A stretch of DNA of 64,000 nucleotides, taken from NCBI RefSeq assembly GCF_048771995.1, contig NC_133027.1, positions 11,900,001 to 11,964,000 of the forward strand, in the 5' to 3' direction. The notes below the pieces were generated by a model. That model searched no databases, had not been told where the DNA came from, and worked only from the letters and a program-made list of their open reading frames with translations. Positions 11,900 to 21,524 of this stretch are shown piece after piece (position 1 is the first letter of the stretch; every line of letters begins with the position of its first letter). A program made the position numbers and the translations under genes. Source of the stretch: Taeniopygia guttata (taxonomy: Eukaryota > Chordata > Aves > Passeriformes > Estrildidae).

Positions 11900-14800
11900 T
11901 CAGCATTCTGAGGAGGGGAGGTTTAAATCAAAAGGGAAAGGTGAGTCCAGGGAACTGCATGGTGAAAGGGAAGGCTCTGAAAGAGAAGGTGCTGAATCAA
12001 AAAGGAAGAGGGGAGACTTTCTCCGTCTGCGGAGGGCTGCATGCTTCACCTGAGGATCCTTTTTCTTATCAGTCTGGTGTTTGGGGACATATGGCCAGAC
12101 AAATTTGGACGGGACCCATCTCAGTCCTGAGGGCGTGGACATGCAAGCATATCCCCGTCCCCAGGTAACTAACTCATGGGGCCCTTCCAGCTGCCAAGTC
12201 TCTGGATTTTTGATGATCACTGGTGGTTTTTCCCTAACCTTGCTCAGCTCGTGGTTGTTAAAGTGCCTGGTGACTGGTGGGTTGAGGTTTTCAAAAGAAC
12301 AATTTAGGAAATTCAGTGTAAAGAGGGCACGCGCGAGCCGAACCTGAGGGGACTCCACCTTCATAGTTGGTGTTTGCTGTTTCAGCATGCGTTTGAGACT
12401 CTGATGAGTCCGTTCCACCACTGCTTGACCTGTCAGGGAATATGCGATGCCAGTTTTGTGCTCTATTCCCCATTGCTGCAGGAAGCTGACAAATCCCTTG
12501 GATGTGTACCCGGGGGCATTATCTGTTTTTATCAATTTAGGGACGCCCAGCATAGCGAAGACCTGTATCAGATGCTTTTCAATGTCTTTGGCCTTCTCCC
12601 CTGCGTGGGCAGAAGCAAAGACTGCCCCAGAGAAAGTGTCCACGGAGACATGGACGTACTTCATCCTCCCAAAGGAATGGATGTGAGTAACGTCCATCTG
12701 CCATACCTCGCAGGACTTCAGACCCCTAGGGTTTGCCCCTGAGCTCACCGATGGTAGGAGGAGCGACTTGCAGGACGGGCAGGTGGCCACAATGGCTCTG
12801 GCTTGGTCACGAGTGAGGTGGAATTGCCGGACCAGCCCGGGCGCATTCTGGTGGTAAAACTGGTGGCTGATCTTAGCCTGCTGGAACTTATCTGGGAGCG
12901 GAGCTACCTGAGCCGGGGCGGCAGCGAGAGAATCGGCACGCCGATTGCCCTCTGCCAAAAACCCTGGCAAGTTGGTATGTGACCTGATATGCATCACATA
13001 AAAGGGTTGCTCTCGGTGGGAGACTAGCTTAATCAGTTTCGAGAGCAACTTGTGCAGGGCTTCGTTGGACACACCCTGTAGAACAGCGTCCTGCGCTCTA
13101 GACACTACACCAGCCACATATGCCGAATCAGTTACCAAATTAAAAGGTTCAGAGAATCGCTCAAAGGCCCTGACGACGGCAGCCAACTCAGCTATTTGAG
13201 GGGAGCCTTCCACCTCCACAATGTCTGTCTCCCACTGTTGCGTTTGGGGGTCTTTCCAAGTTATTACAGACTTGTGGGAACTCCCGGACGCGTCTGTAAA
13301 AACTGTCAAGGCCTTGAGTGGCTTTTTGCTCTGAATTTGTTTGATGGACAATGCGAATTGAATTTCTGATTCAAAAATTTTGTGGGCTGGTCTCAAAACT
13401 GAAATTTTGCCTGTGTAGCTGTCTAGAGAGAACTGCAGGGATTCATTTTCCTGTAACAGATGTTCTAGCATGGCCTTGGTGAATTGGCCCGATTCCAATT
13501 TGATGGGAATGTGAATGCAATCAAAGTCACATCCAGCTAACTCTCGGATCCGAGCTCTTGCTTTGCGGATCAGTTCCGCTACTAACTCCTGTGGCCTTGT
13601 CATTCTCTTGGACCGATGGTGACTTAGGAAGACCCATTCTATGATGGAGAGTGGGTCCCTTCGGTCTTGGTCCTTGCCCTTCCTTGGGGTGTCTGTCCAT
13701 TGAAATATCACACCATGGAGGTGTGGCAGCCTGCCCAATATGATGAATTTAAAAGGCAGGTCCGGATCATACCGGTGGGCCTGTCTGGCAGATATTGTCT
13801 CCTGGACCCTAATCAAAGCTGCTTGGGCCTCTGGGGTGAGTTCCCTGGGAGAACTCGGCTCCTCCCCCCCTTTCAATAAATCGAAAAGAGGGGCTAGGTC
13901 TCTGTTTGTAATGCCTAGCCATGGCCTCACCCAGTTCAAAGAACCGCACAGCTGCTGGACGTCTGCTAGGGTCCGAATTTTGTTTTTGATGGCCAATTTT
14001 TGCGGAGTAATAGTCCGCTTGGTAATTTCCAAGCCCAGGTACTTCCAGGGTGGCATCTTTTGAATCTTATCTTCTCGCAGCTCGAACCCTGCAGCAACCA
14101 ACGTATCGGTTGTCAGGTTAAGCGCGTGTGTAAGGAGATCGTCATTGGGAGCACAAATCAGGATATCATCCATATAATGTTGGATGATCACGCCCTCGGT
14201 GGCTGTACGGACTGGGGTCAGCAATGAAGCTACGTACCGCTGGCAAATGGTGGGCGAGCATTTGAGGCCCTGTGGTAATACTCACCAATGGTACCGCTCC
14301 ATTGGGGCTTCTCGGTTAAGGGACGGAACCGAGAAGGCAAAACGTGGTGCATCGTCTGGGTGGAGGGGAATATGAAAGAAGCAATTTTTGATGTCAATCA
14401 CAGCCAATTCCCAATCTTTGGGTAACATTGTGGGGGACGGCATCCCTGGTAGGAGTGGACCCATATTTTCGATCACATTGTTGATGGCACAAAGGTCGTG
14501 GAGCAACCGCCATTCGTCTTTGCCTGGTTTTTTCAGGACAAAGACGGGGGAATTCCAAGGAGATGTTGTTTCTTGGATATGGCCCTTGGCAAGTTGTTCT
14601 GCCACGAGTTTTTGGAGCGCTTTTAATTTTTGTTTATTGAGCGGCCACTGCTCTACCCAGATTGGAACATCAGAGAGCCAATTTAACTTTTGGGTAGGAC
14701 ACTCCTCAGTGACCGCTGCCCGAAAAACCTGGGGGGTAGGAATGGTCAATGAGACCCCCCACTGGGCCATCAGGTCCCTTCCCCACAGGGGCTCCGTGTA

Positions 14801-15675
14801 ATCCAGAACAAACGGACGCAGGTAAGCTGTCTGTCTGTTTGGCCCCTCAAATTTGATGATGTTTTTTGACTGTTTTGCCAATTGTGCCCCTCCGACACCT
14901 TGAATGTGTCCAGCCACGTCCTGCAACTCCCAACGCGACGGCCAATCCCGTGAGGGAATGACTGTGACGTCTGCCCCTGTGTCCAAGAGGCCGTTAAGCC
15001 ACTTGTGCTCACCGCCGTTCCACATGTAACACTCAATTTTGGGTTTATCCTTCCCAATTACCTGGGCCTGACACACCTCGTAGATCTGCTTTGCGGTTTT
15101 CCTCCACAGGTCTTCTGGGTAGACAGAAACCCCAGATACAGGTATGGCCTGGGCGATGATTTGCCCTTTGGGAAGGTAGACTGGCGGGTGAGCACAGTGC
15201 AGCCACAGCACCAGATGTTTAGGGTTTGCACGTGTCAAATTGGGTGCGATAGTGATGTCGAGTGGCGTGTATTTTGTGTCCCCAAGGACGATGTACTTAC
15301 TGGGGAGTTTTCTACAGGTCCCTGGGTCCTGTGTGTCCACTGTGACAAAGTGCCAATTGCTGTCCCTGAGCAGTAGGGGTTCGGTTAGGGCCAACCTGTA
15401 TGGAGAGAAGTTGGACTGGGTGTTAAGGATGGGCCTGGGATGGTCGGGGTCCCGACCAAGCCATGCCTGTGAGATGAAATTCCCAACTCCTCCCACACAG
15501 GCTGGTTCACCAGCTCTTGTTCCCCTATTGTGCACTCCAGAAATGTCGTGTTTGGTATTAGAGTTATTGTCCTCAGGTGGGTATGCTAATGTGTTGTCCC
15601 TCCTGCCCCCTGATGTTATGTTTCCCACCAAATTTGTGTCCTTACGCAGGGAGGGACTGCGCTGGGAAATCAGTT
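11900..15675 (-). pseudogene. pol: ERV-1 pro-pol, single frame with one stop
   Basis: One frame runs from the slippery site to 11900 and encodes, in order: a dUTPase-like segment (GQIIAQAIPV), aspartic protease (LLDTGADVTVIP), reverse transcriptase (QHYMDD), RNase H (FTDASG, TDSAYVAG) and integrase (zinc-binding H/H/C/C, then MDVTH, KTDNAPG and VVERTHQ). It is interrupted once, by an in-frame TGA at 14282-14284 inside reverse transcriptase upstream of YMDD; the frame is otherwise continuous. Unlike ERV-2, protease and reverse transcriptase share one frame and no second slippery site is needed. The stop makes it non-functional as it stands, unless the base is an assembly error. Confidence 0.88.
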
Positions 15676-17580
15676 TTTTGAATGTCCCCCTGAGTTGGAG
15701 GCACCTTGCCCTTGCTGCTGTTTTTTAAAACGCAAGAAGTCCTCTTTGAGGGGGCAGTGAGATGCCCAGTGTCCTTTCTTATTGCACAGGTTGCAGGGCC
15801 GTCCTGGATGGTAGCCTTTGGGTGGTGGCCCAGTGAAGCGGCGTGCAGGAGCCGGAGCCGTGGATGGCGTGTGGGCTTCGGCAAAGGAGACTCTCCGTGA
15901 TGGCGTTTGGGGTGTCCCCGGAGGGTCTTTTGAAGGCAGGGTGAGACTTCGAGTGCACACGTCCAGCATGTCTTGGAGCGTTGGCTCTGGGTCGAGGGGC
16001 AGGCTCAGCATCGCCTGTCGGCAGGCCTCGTTGGCAATCTGCAGGGCGATCTGCTTCACCATGCCCTGCCTCAATCCGTCCTCTGGCACCTGCGATTCAG
16101 CTGCCCTGTACAACCTGTCTACGAAACTAACGAAAGATTCCTGTGTCTCCTGCTTAATAGAAAAACAGTTAACAACAGGACCACGGGGTTTTAACTTAAA
16201 AAATGCTTTTTCTGCCGCATTGGCAGTTGCTGCCAATGCCCCCCTTGGAATCTTTTCAGCCTGTGTTGTTGCCACGTCCCAATCCCCTATCCCGCACAGG
16301 TGGTCAATGGTTAACATGCCTCCATCGGTGTCAGAGGAGGTCTCGGCTTTTGCCCAAAGTTGCGGTAATGCATCCCGTACCTCCCGCCTCCATGCGGATT
16401 CCCATACCAAAAACTCAGCTTGAGTAAGCAAGCACAAAAACAGAGCGCGAATGTCAGCAGGGACGTACTCGTTGGAGGAAAGTGTGACTTTTAAAAGTCC
16501 CCGAAAGTATTCACTTTCCCGACCAAAGTCTTTTTGGGCTTTGCAAACATCTCTAATTACAGCCTGTGGGATAGGGGTCCACTGTGCCAAGGGTCTGCCC
16601 CTCTGCCGCGGGGTGTAGGTGACTGGTGCGGCAGAAAAGGCAAGCAGGGGTTGCGGCAGGTCGCGGCTTCCCCCCTCCCCCCCTCCCTCCTCCTCCGTCC
16701 CCCCCCCTCCCTCGGGAACCGAGGCATGGGAACCAGAGGGCGGGCCACGGGAACCGAGGGCGGGGGCAGGACCAGGGCTAGGGGGTGTGGCTGGTGTTAC
16801 CTCACCCGCAGGGGCGGGGTCGGAGGGAGGACTGATGAATGATTCATTAGGGGAGGTGCCAGAAGGGGGTGGAGGGGAGGGGTGGGTGGAGAAGTCTCGG
16901 GAGTGGGAGGGGTTGGCTGTAGGGCGAAGGGGGTCGTTAGGAGACAAAGAATGCAGGGAGGGGGATGGGCATGCCATGCGGTCCCCTCCATGTTGTGCCT
17001 TGGGGCAGGGAAGGGAATCATTTTGGGAAAGGTCCGGGGAAGGTCCTGGGGAGGAATCTGGGGTTTTAAAACTCACAACTTTGCTAAGAGAGGAGGTTTG
17101 GGGAGGGGAAGGGTGCAGGGCGATGCCAGCATCGTCCTGCGATGGAGCCTGGGGGTTAGCAGAGAGACCAGAATCTGCCTGCGGCTGGTTTTGCCAGGAT
17201 GCCTGTCTGAGAATCCCCGGGCTAGGGAGAGAGGGATAGGAGAGGGTTTTTGGGGGATTTGGGGGGCTTGGGAGGCAGCGTTCGCCCTGCGGTGGCTTTG
17301 GCTTCCCTTCGCAGTTATCTTTGACAATATTTTTCAGTTGGATTGCCAGGTGGATAAAAATTGAAAAGGACTGATCCTCCTTTTGGGCAATTTCTTTTTT
17401 CACTCGGTCCCAGAATTGAACTTGGTACAAATTTTCCTGCGACAGGTCCTGGAAAGACTGCAGAAGCCACCGTGCAAAACGCTTCACGTCTGATTTTTTA
17501 CATTTCTTCCCTCCCCCCACTAAAATTCCTAGGGTTTGAACATAAATTCTCTCCTGTGACACAGACATTTTTGCACCCAT
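15670..17580 (-). CDS. gag: ERV-1 gag polyprotein
   Basis: Gag is the structural polyprotein of the virus particle. The frame is open upstream to 17682, but the start at 17580 gives MGAKMSVSQ, a myristoylation-type N-terminus, and about 636 residues. Order: matrix-like N-terminus, long proline/serine-rich middle, capsid-like region with FVDRLYRAAE, and near the C-terminus one zinc knuckle CNLCNKKGHWASHC (CX2CX4HX4C). It ends in a TGA directly after a slippery heptamer, so pro-pol would be made by -1 frameshifting. The frame has no breaks. One knuckle rather than the usual two of betaretroviruses is notable. Confidence 0.9.
   Translation of the reverse strand: MGAKMSVSQERIYVQTLGILVGGGKKCKKSDVKRFARWLLQSFQDLSQENLYQVQFWDRVKKEIAQKEDQSFSIFIHLAIQLKNIVKDNCEGKPKPPQGERCLPSPPNPPKTLSYPSLPSPGILRQASWQNQPQADSGLSANPQAPSQDDAGIALHPSPPQTSSLSKVVSFKTPDSSPGPSPDLSQNDSLPCPKAQHGGDRMACPSPSLHSLSPNDPLRPTANPSHSRDFSTHPSPPPPSGTSPNESFISPPSDPAPAGEVTPATPPSPGPAPALGSRGPPSGSHASVPEGGGGTEEEGGGEGGSRDLPQPLLAFSAAPVTYTPRQRGRPLAQWTPIPQAVIRDVCKAQKDFGRESEYFRGLLKVTLSSNEYVPADIRALFLCLLTQAEFLVWESAWRREVRDALPQLWAKAETSSDTDGGMLTIDHLCGIGDWDVATTQAEKIPRGALAATANAAEKAFFKLKPRGPVVNCFSIKQETQESFVSFVDRLYRAAESQVPEDGLRQGMVKQIALQIANEACRQAMLSLPLDPEPTLQDMLDVCTRSLTLPSKDPPGTPQTPSRRVSFAEAHTPSTAPAPARRFTGPPPKGYHPGRPCNLCNKKGHWASHCPLKEDFLRFKKQQQGQGASNSGGHSKN
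15673..15679 (-). promoter_or_regulatory. ERV-1 gag-pro -1 frameshift heptamer A AAA AAC
   Basis: On minus the end of gag reads AAA AAC TGA, preceded by another A, giving the canonical slippery heptamer immediately before the stop. Pro-pol is open in the -1 frame from this point. Confidence 0.85.
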
Positions 17581-18031
17581 TATGTCAATGTTAAGGCGTG
17601 TCACAACCCTCGCGGCTGGTAAAATAACAAAAGAAGAAAAAAAAGACACCTGTCGGAGACTGGGAAGCCTTCCCTTACACACTCCCTGAAGCGGGAGACA
17701 AAATGTGGGCTCTTACGCCCTCTTGTGGGAGAAAGAGAAACTCACCCCAAAGGGAGCAAGGCGTACCCAGCCCAGGGGGACCCCGGTAACTCACCACGGG
17801 TCTGGCGACGTCCGAAGGCGAAACGAAACGTCCAGCTGCGAAGTTTTCACCGTGGGGGGGCCGAGCTTCAGCGGTGCTAGCCAAAGGTGCCGGCCCCACC
17901 CCTCTGGAAGCCTTGGCTCCTTAAAACAGAACCACGGCTTGCGAGGGTGTTGTAACGTCCACGAGGTAAATCAATGAGCTTTTCGGGGCTTGGTGGTCCT
18001 CAGTCCGTGTGCTTGGAGCTCCCAAGCAACG

Positions 18032-18109
18032 CGTTTGGGCGCCACAACTGCCTTAGCGCTCTCTCTTGTCCCCCCTTTCGTCCCAAGCAACACGTTCGGG
18101 CGCCACAAC
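18032..18109 (-). repeat. Duplicated primer-binding site / LTR end of ERV-1
   Basis: On minus, the LTR end GCTAAGGCA is followed by GTTG and TGGCGCCCGAAC, which matches the lysine-tRNA primer site start. A second LTR end plus primer site lies 61 bases further into the leader: the LTR end starts at 18110 and again at 18049 on plus. The outer primer-site copy is mutated (ttgggcgcca on plus). The 61-bp tandem therefore carries the LTR edge twice. Confidence 0.75.
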
Positions 18110-19024
18110 TGCCTTAGCGCTCTCTCTTGTCCCCCTCTCGTCCCCCCTTTCTTGTCTTCCCCTCCGTGAGGAGGGGGGGAGCGCTGGCAACTTCCGTGCT
18201 TTCCGGCGAACCCTCGCGGGTATCTGCCGGTGCTGCGTGGGTTTGGGAGCGAGGCGAGTCCCGAGGCAAATAAAAGGAGAGAGACTTTTTCCCCCGCGGG
18301 CGATATCTCGGTTTATTGCGGCTTGGTTGGGAAGGCAAAAACCGAGAAGCTGCTGCGTGCTAAGTTCGAGTTTGTCCGTGCCGCCTGGCCGATTCGGGGG
18401 CGGGGCGGCGCGCTCCGAAGCTGGCCGCGATCCAAGAGAGGCTGCGTGTGGAGCCGCAGCGCTGCAGCCGGCACGTGCGGGAGCCGCAGCGACCACGGCA
18501 GTGGCGACGGCGGCGGTGAGGCTGCGGCAGCGATCGCAGGACAGTCCGAGGCGGCCGCGATCGCCCGGGGCAGCGGCGGCGGTTGCGGCAGTCAGGGGCC
18601 GGGCGAGAGAGAGAGCCGCGGCAGCACGCAGGAATCAGGCGGGAGAAAAAGCCCGCGGGTTGGGCAGCAGCAGCGATCAGGGGCCAGGCGGGAGAAAAAG
18701 CACCGGGGCGTCCCCAACCCGCTCTATAAGTACTGGATAGGGGAAACCCGGGGCGGCCAATGAGATAACGCCACGGGGGGACTGGGGATAGTGGGGTGCA
18801 GGGGTCCAATGGGAGATGGACAGATGGAAGGGTGCCAGGTCGTCTCCCGACCCCGCCGCGTGGCTGACAGATGGTCTGAGAGACGTAAACAGAGTGACTG
18901 GGCACTTTCTCGGGAAGGCAGACCGTGGGGGGAAATGGGAGAACCCGGGGGGTCGCTACAGATCGCGAGAGGGTACATGGAATGACCTTATACATAATAG
19001 AACATATAATAACACAATTCCACA
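18110..19024 (-). repeat. ERV-1 5' LTR
   Basis: A 915-bp near-copy of 10713-11648. It has fewer copies of the 37-bp minisatellite and several indels relative to the 3' LTR, so the two have diverged or recombined. Its outer end runs straight into an AT-rich microsatellite at about 19025. Confidence 0.88.
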
Positions 19025-19096
19025 AATAGCAATATATATATTTTAAAAGCCAACTACAACTACATCAAAAGAGATACTTACACAACTGTATACCCA

Positions 19097-19217
19097 GGAA
19101 AAAGAATTTCACACAGATATATGTGTGTATATGTGTATACATATATACACATATATTTAATAGCAAATATATATATATACATATATACATATACATATAT
19201 CTATATCTATATCTATA

Positions 19218-19255
<38 letters not shown>

Positions 19256-19260
19256 TACCA
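19097..19260. repeat. AT-rich microsatellite (TATATC/TATATA)
   Basis: A run of tatatc and (at)n units directly outside the ERV-1 5' LTR. A similar but looser array (taactata...taaatgtaac) lies at about 20560-20850. Confidence 0.8.
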
Positions 19261-19399
19261 ACAGAACAACATTAGTATACATAAATATAACAACATATAC
19301 TAATGGAAATAAACCCATACAAATAGCAAGACACATATGGAAATATACACGGAATTATCACTGTCTATGTGCAAGTCCATGTATCTCTAAACAGATCTA

Positions 19400-19590
19400 C
19401 AAACAGAGGGATCCCAGCTGCCCCATCTCCAAAGCCTCTCCCTCAGTCTCTTCCTCCCGTGCAGAGCAGCTCTCCTGGACAGGGATGGCAGAAGGCACAG
19501 CTGGCAAGCAAAGGGAACACTGAGTCAGTACGGGGACCTTTCCCTTGGCAACAGCTGCACTTCCATGAGGGAGGAGAAGATCTCAGAGCC
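19400..19590 (-). repeat. Duplicated exon-like block, copy A
   Basis: Similar to 20855-21030: both contain cagtctcttcc or ctgtctcttcc, then gcaaag(g)gaacactgagtca, then a ccatgagg motif, and both sit beside AT-rich arrays. On minus the conceptual peptides EETEGEALEMGQ and EETEEEPVTIGQ match. Copy A lacks a GT donor after its GQ codon, whereas the other copy has GTAGAA. These may be old 3' exons of the HSF-like gene or a local 1.45-kb duplication. Confidence 0.45.
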
Positions 19591-19599
19591 TCCCCAGGA

Positions 19600-20550
19600 G
19601 GGTGAGAAGGAAAAAGCAGCCGAGCGGGCCAGGCCGTGGTGAGCGTAGCCGCGGCGGGACTGTCCCCCAGCCCCGGCAGCCCGGCACAGCCGGCACAGCT
19701 CCCGGGCCCTGCCGGCACAGCTGCCTTGCCCAAGGACAGCCCCTGTGCCAGCCGGGGCAGCTGTGCTGAGCAGCCCCAGCACGGGCAGGGCCCGCTCCTG
19801 CCCCGCCGGGCAGTGCCCGCAGCCTCAGCCCCGCCACCCTCAGCCCCACCCTGCCTCCCCGGTCCTGTGCCTCACCCGGGCTCTCTCCAGGGTGGCAGCA
19901 GCAGGTCCTCCATCCCTGCTCTTGCTGCTGGCCAGCGGCTTCTCCCTGCTGGATCCCGTCGGTCTCCGGCTGTCCTCAAGGTCTTCACTGCAGCTCTGGC
20001 AAAAGCGGAGGCTCTGGAATTACTTCCAAGGCCTGGCGGAGCTGCAGTCCCGGAGCCCTCTGTGCTCCCTGCCGGCCCCTCCATCCCCTCAGCCCCGCCA
20101 TGCTCTCGGCAAAGCCCCAGCCCCCTTCAGTTTCTTCAGCCCCTCACAGTCCTCTCACCCCCTCAGTCCCTTCTGACCCTTCCTGTCCCCCTAGACCCGC
20201 CACGCCCTCGGCCTGTGCCACTTCCCTGTCACCTCAGTGCCACCATCGCCCTCGGCTGCCCCACACCCCTCAGCCCCAGCAGCACCTCAGGGTCACCGTC
20301 CCTTCAGCGTCACCGCCCCCTCGGCCCCCTCGCTCTCACCGTCCTTCAGCAGCTCCTCAGGGGACAGGGCCTGGGGCCAGCGGCAGCTCCCACTGCTCCA
20401 GGGACACCCGGGCTCGAACTGCTGCTCCGCCCGGCCCGGCCCCAGCTCGGACCCAGCACAGGCAGAGGGGACACAGGGGGCACAGGGGAAAAGCAAGAGG
20501 TGAGGGAGGAAGCAGAGCAGAGGAAGAAGTTAAAAAGAGGCCTATACCTA
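19600..20550. other. GC-rich, proline-codon-rich stretch without a recognised gene
   Basis: Between the two duplicated blocks lies a cagcccc/ctcagcccc-rich stretch. It gives long ORFs on both strands through low-complexity composition. No splice structure or known domain was seen. Confidence 0.5.
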
Positions 20551-20854
20551 TACAGGCATCAATCTATGTAACTAAACTCCCATACATCAAAATAAAGATG
20601 CCTATCTATAAATGTAACTACATACACGTAAATGTAACTATACACATGTATAAATGCAACTATGGGCATCTATAACTAAAACTGCACACCTAAAAATATA
20701 AATATATACACTTAAAGCTAAAAATAAATTAACTATTCAGATCTCTAACCCTCTAGATAGATAAATGTAACTATATAAACCTATACATACAACTACATAC
20801 ATAAATGTAACTATACGCATCTATTAATATAACTAGAGACAGAGGAATTCTACC

Positions 20855-21030
20855 TGCCCGATGGTCACAGGCTCTTCCTCTGTCTCTTCCAGCCACACAG
20901 GGCAGCCCTCCTGGGGAAGTCAATCACACTGGATCTGGGAAGCAAAGGAAACACTGAGTCAATATTGGCCTTTGCCCAAGTGTCCCTTGAGCACCAATTG
21001 TCCGTCCATGAGGAACTTTAAAAGATGGCC
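20855..21030 (-). repeat. Duplicated exon-like block, copy B
   Basis: The partner of 19400-19590. Minus-strand order is a CCCCAG acceptor-like site, an acidic peptide frame ending TIGQ, then GTAGAA. It lies downstream of the recognised HSF-like exons on the same strand, which makes an extra exon possible. In-frame continuity from exon 3 could not be shown. Confidence 0.4.
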
Positions 21031-21524
21031 TGAAAGGCAGACTCTCACTTGGCAATTTGAAGCCTGCTCTTTAAAGAACAGGGATCCTTCCAAGTGTTCA
21101 AAACTGAACAGTATAAAGTATTTAAGTATCCTGACAGAGTCTCAGCACTCACAGTGCAAATGGCACCCAAGAGAGCTTGAAACAGAGACAGTGCCAGTGA
21201 CAGAGAGACCACCGTCCTCACTGAAATGGCTGAAGGCTGCTGAGGGCTGAGTTATGAACCAAATTGGGACAGCCAGCTTGGTGACACAACTCCCACAAGG
21301 TCAGGTTTATTCCCTGCTCTCTTGCCACAGCAGAGGACTTGGTGTCAGAGCCTCTACAGAAGCATGGAGGGCAGGGCTTGGGCAGGTTGTGCCAGTGCAG
21401 GATTTGAACTAAAGGCACCGGGAAGCACCAACCCTTCAGACAAGAACTCAACTCTTCTCATCTCCCCTCCTGCTCAGAGCAGCCGTCTCACACCTCTCTA
21501 AACCAATGGGGGCTCTGTCCTTAC

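Larger units (their letters stand above)
10713..19024 (-). mobile_element. ERV-1: betaretrovirus-like provirus without env
   Basis: An 8.3-kb minus-strand provirus with LTRs at 18110-19024 (5') and 10713-11648 (3'), a lysine-tRNA-type primer site, gag, a fused pro-pol, and no env. Pol ends at 11900 and only about 250 bases of non-coding DNA separate it from the 3' LTR. The pol polyprotein resembles that of ERV-2. No matching target-site duplication was found: the bases next to the two outer LTR ends (atcagggg and aatagca) do not agree. Gag is open and pol has one in-frame stop. Confidence 0.9.

Noticed and set aside
19636..20571. 311-codon proline-rich ORF
   Set aside because: Low-complexity cagcccc-type DNA, with open frames on both strands and no splice signals or homology that I recognise.
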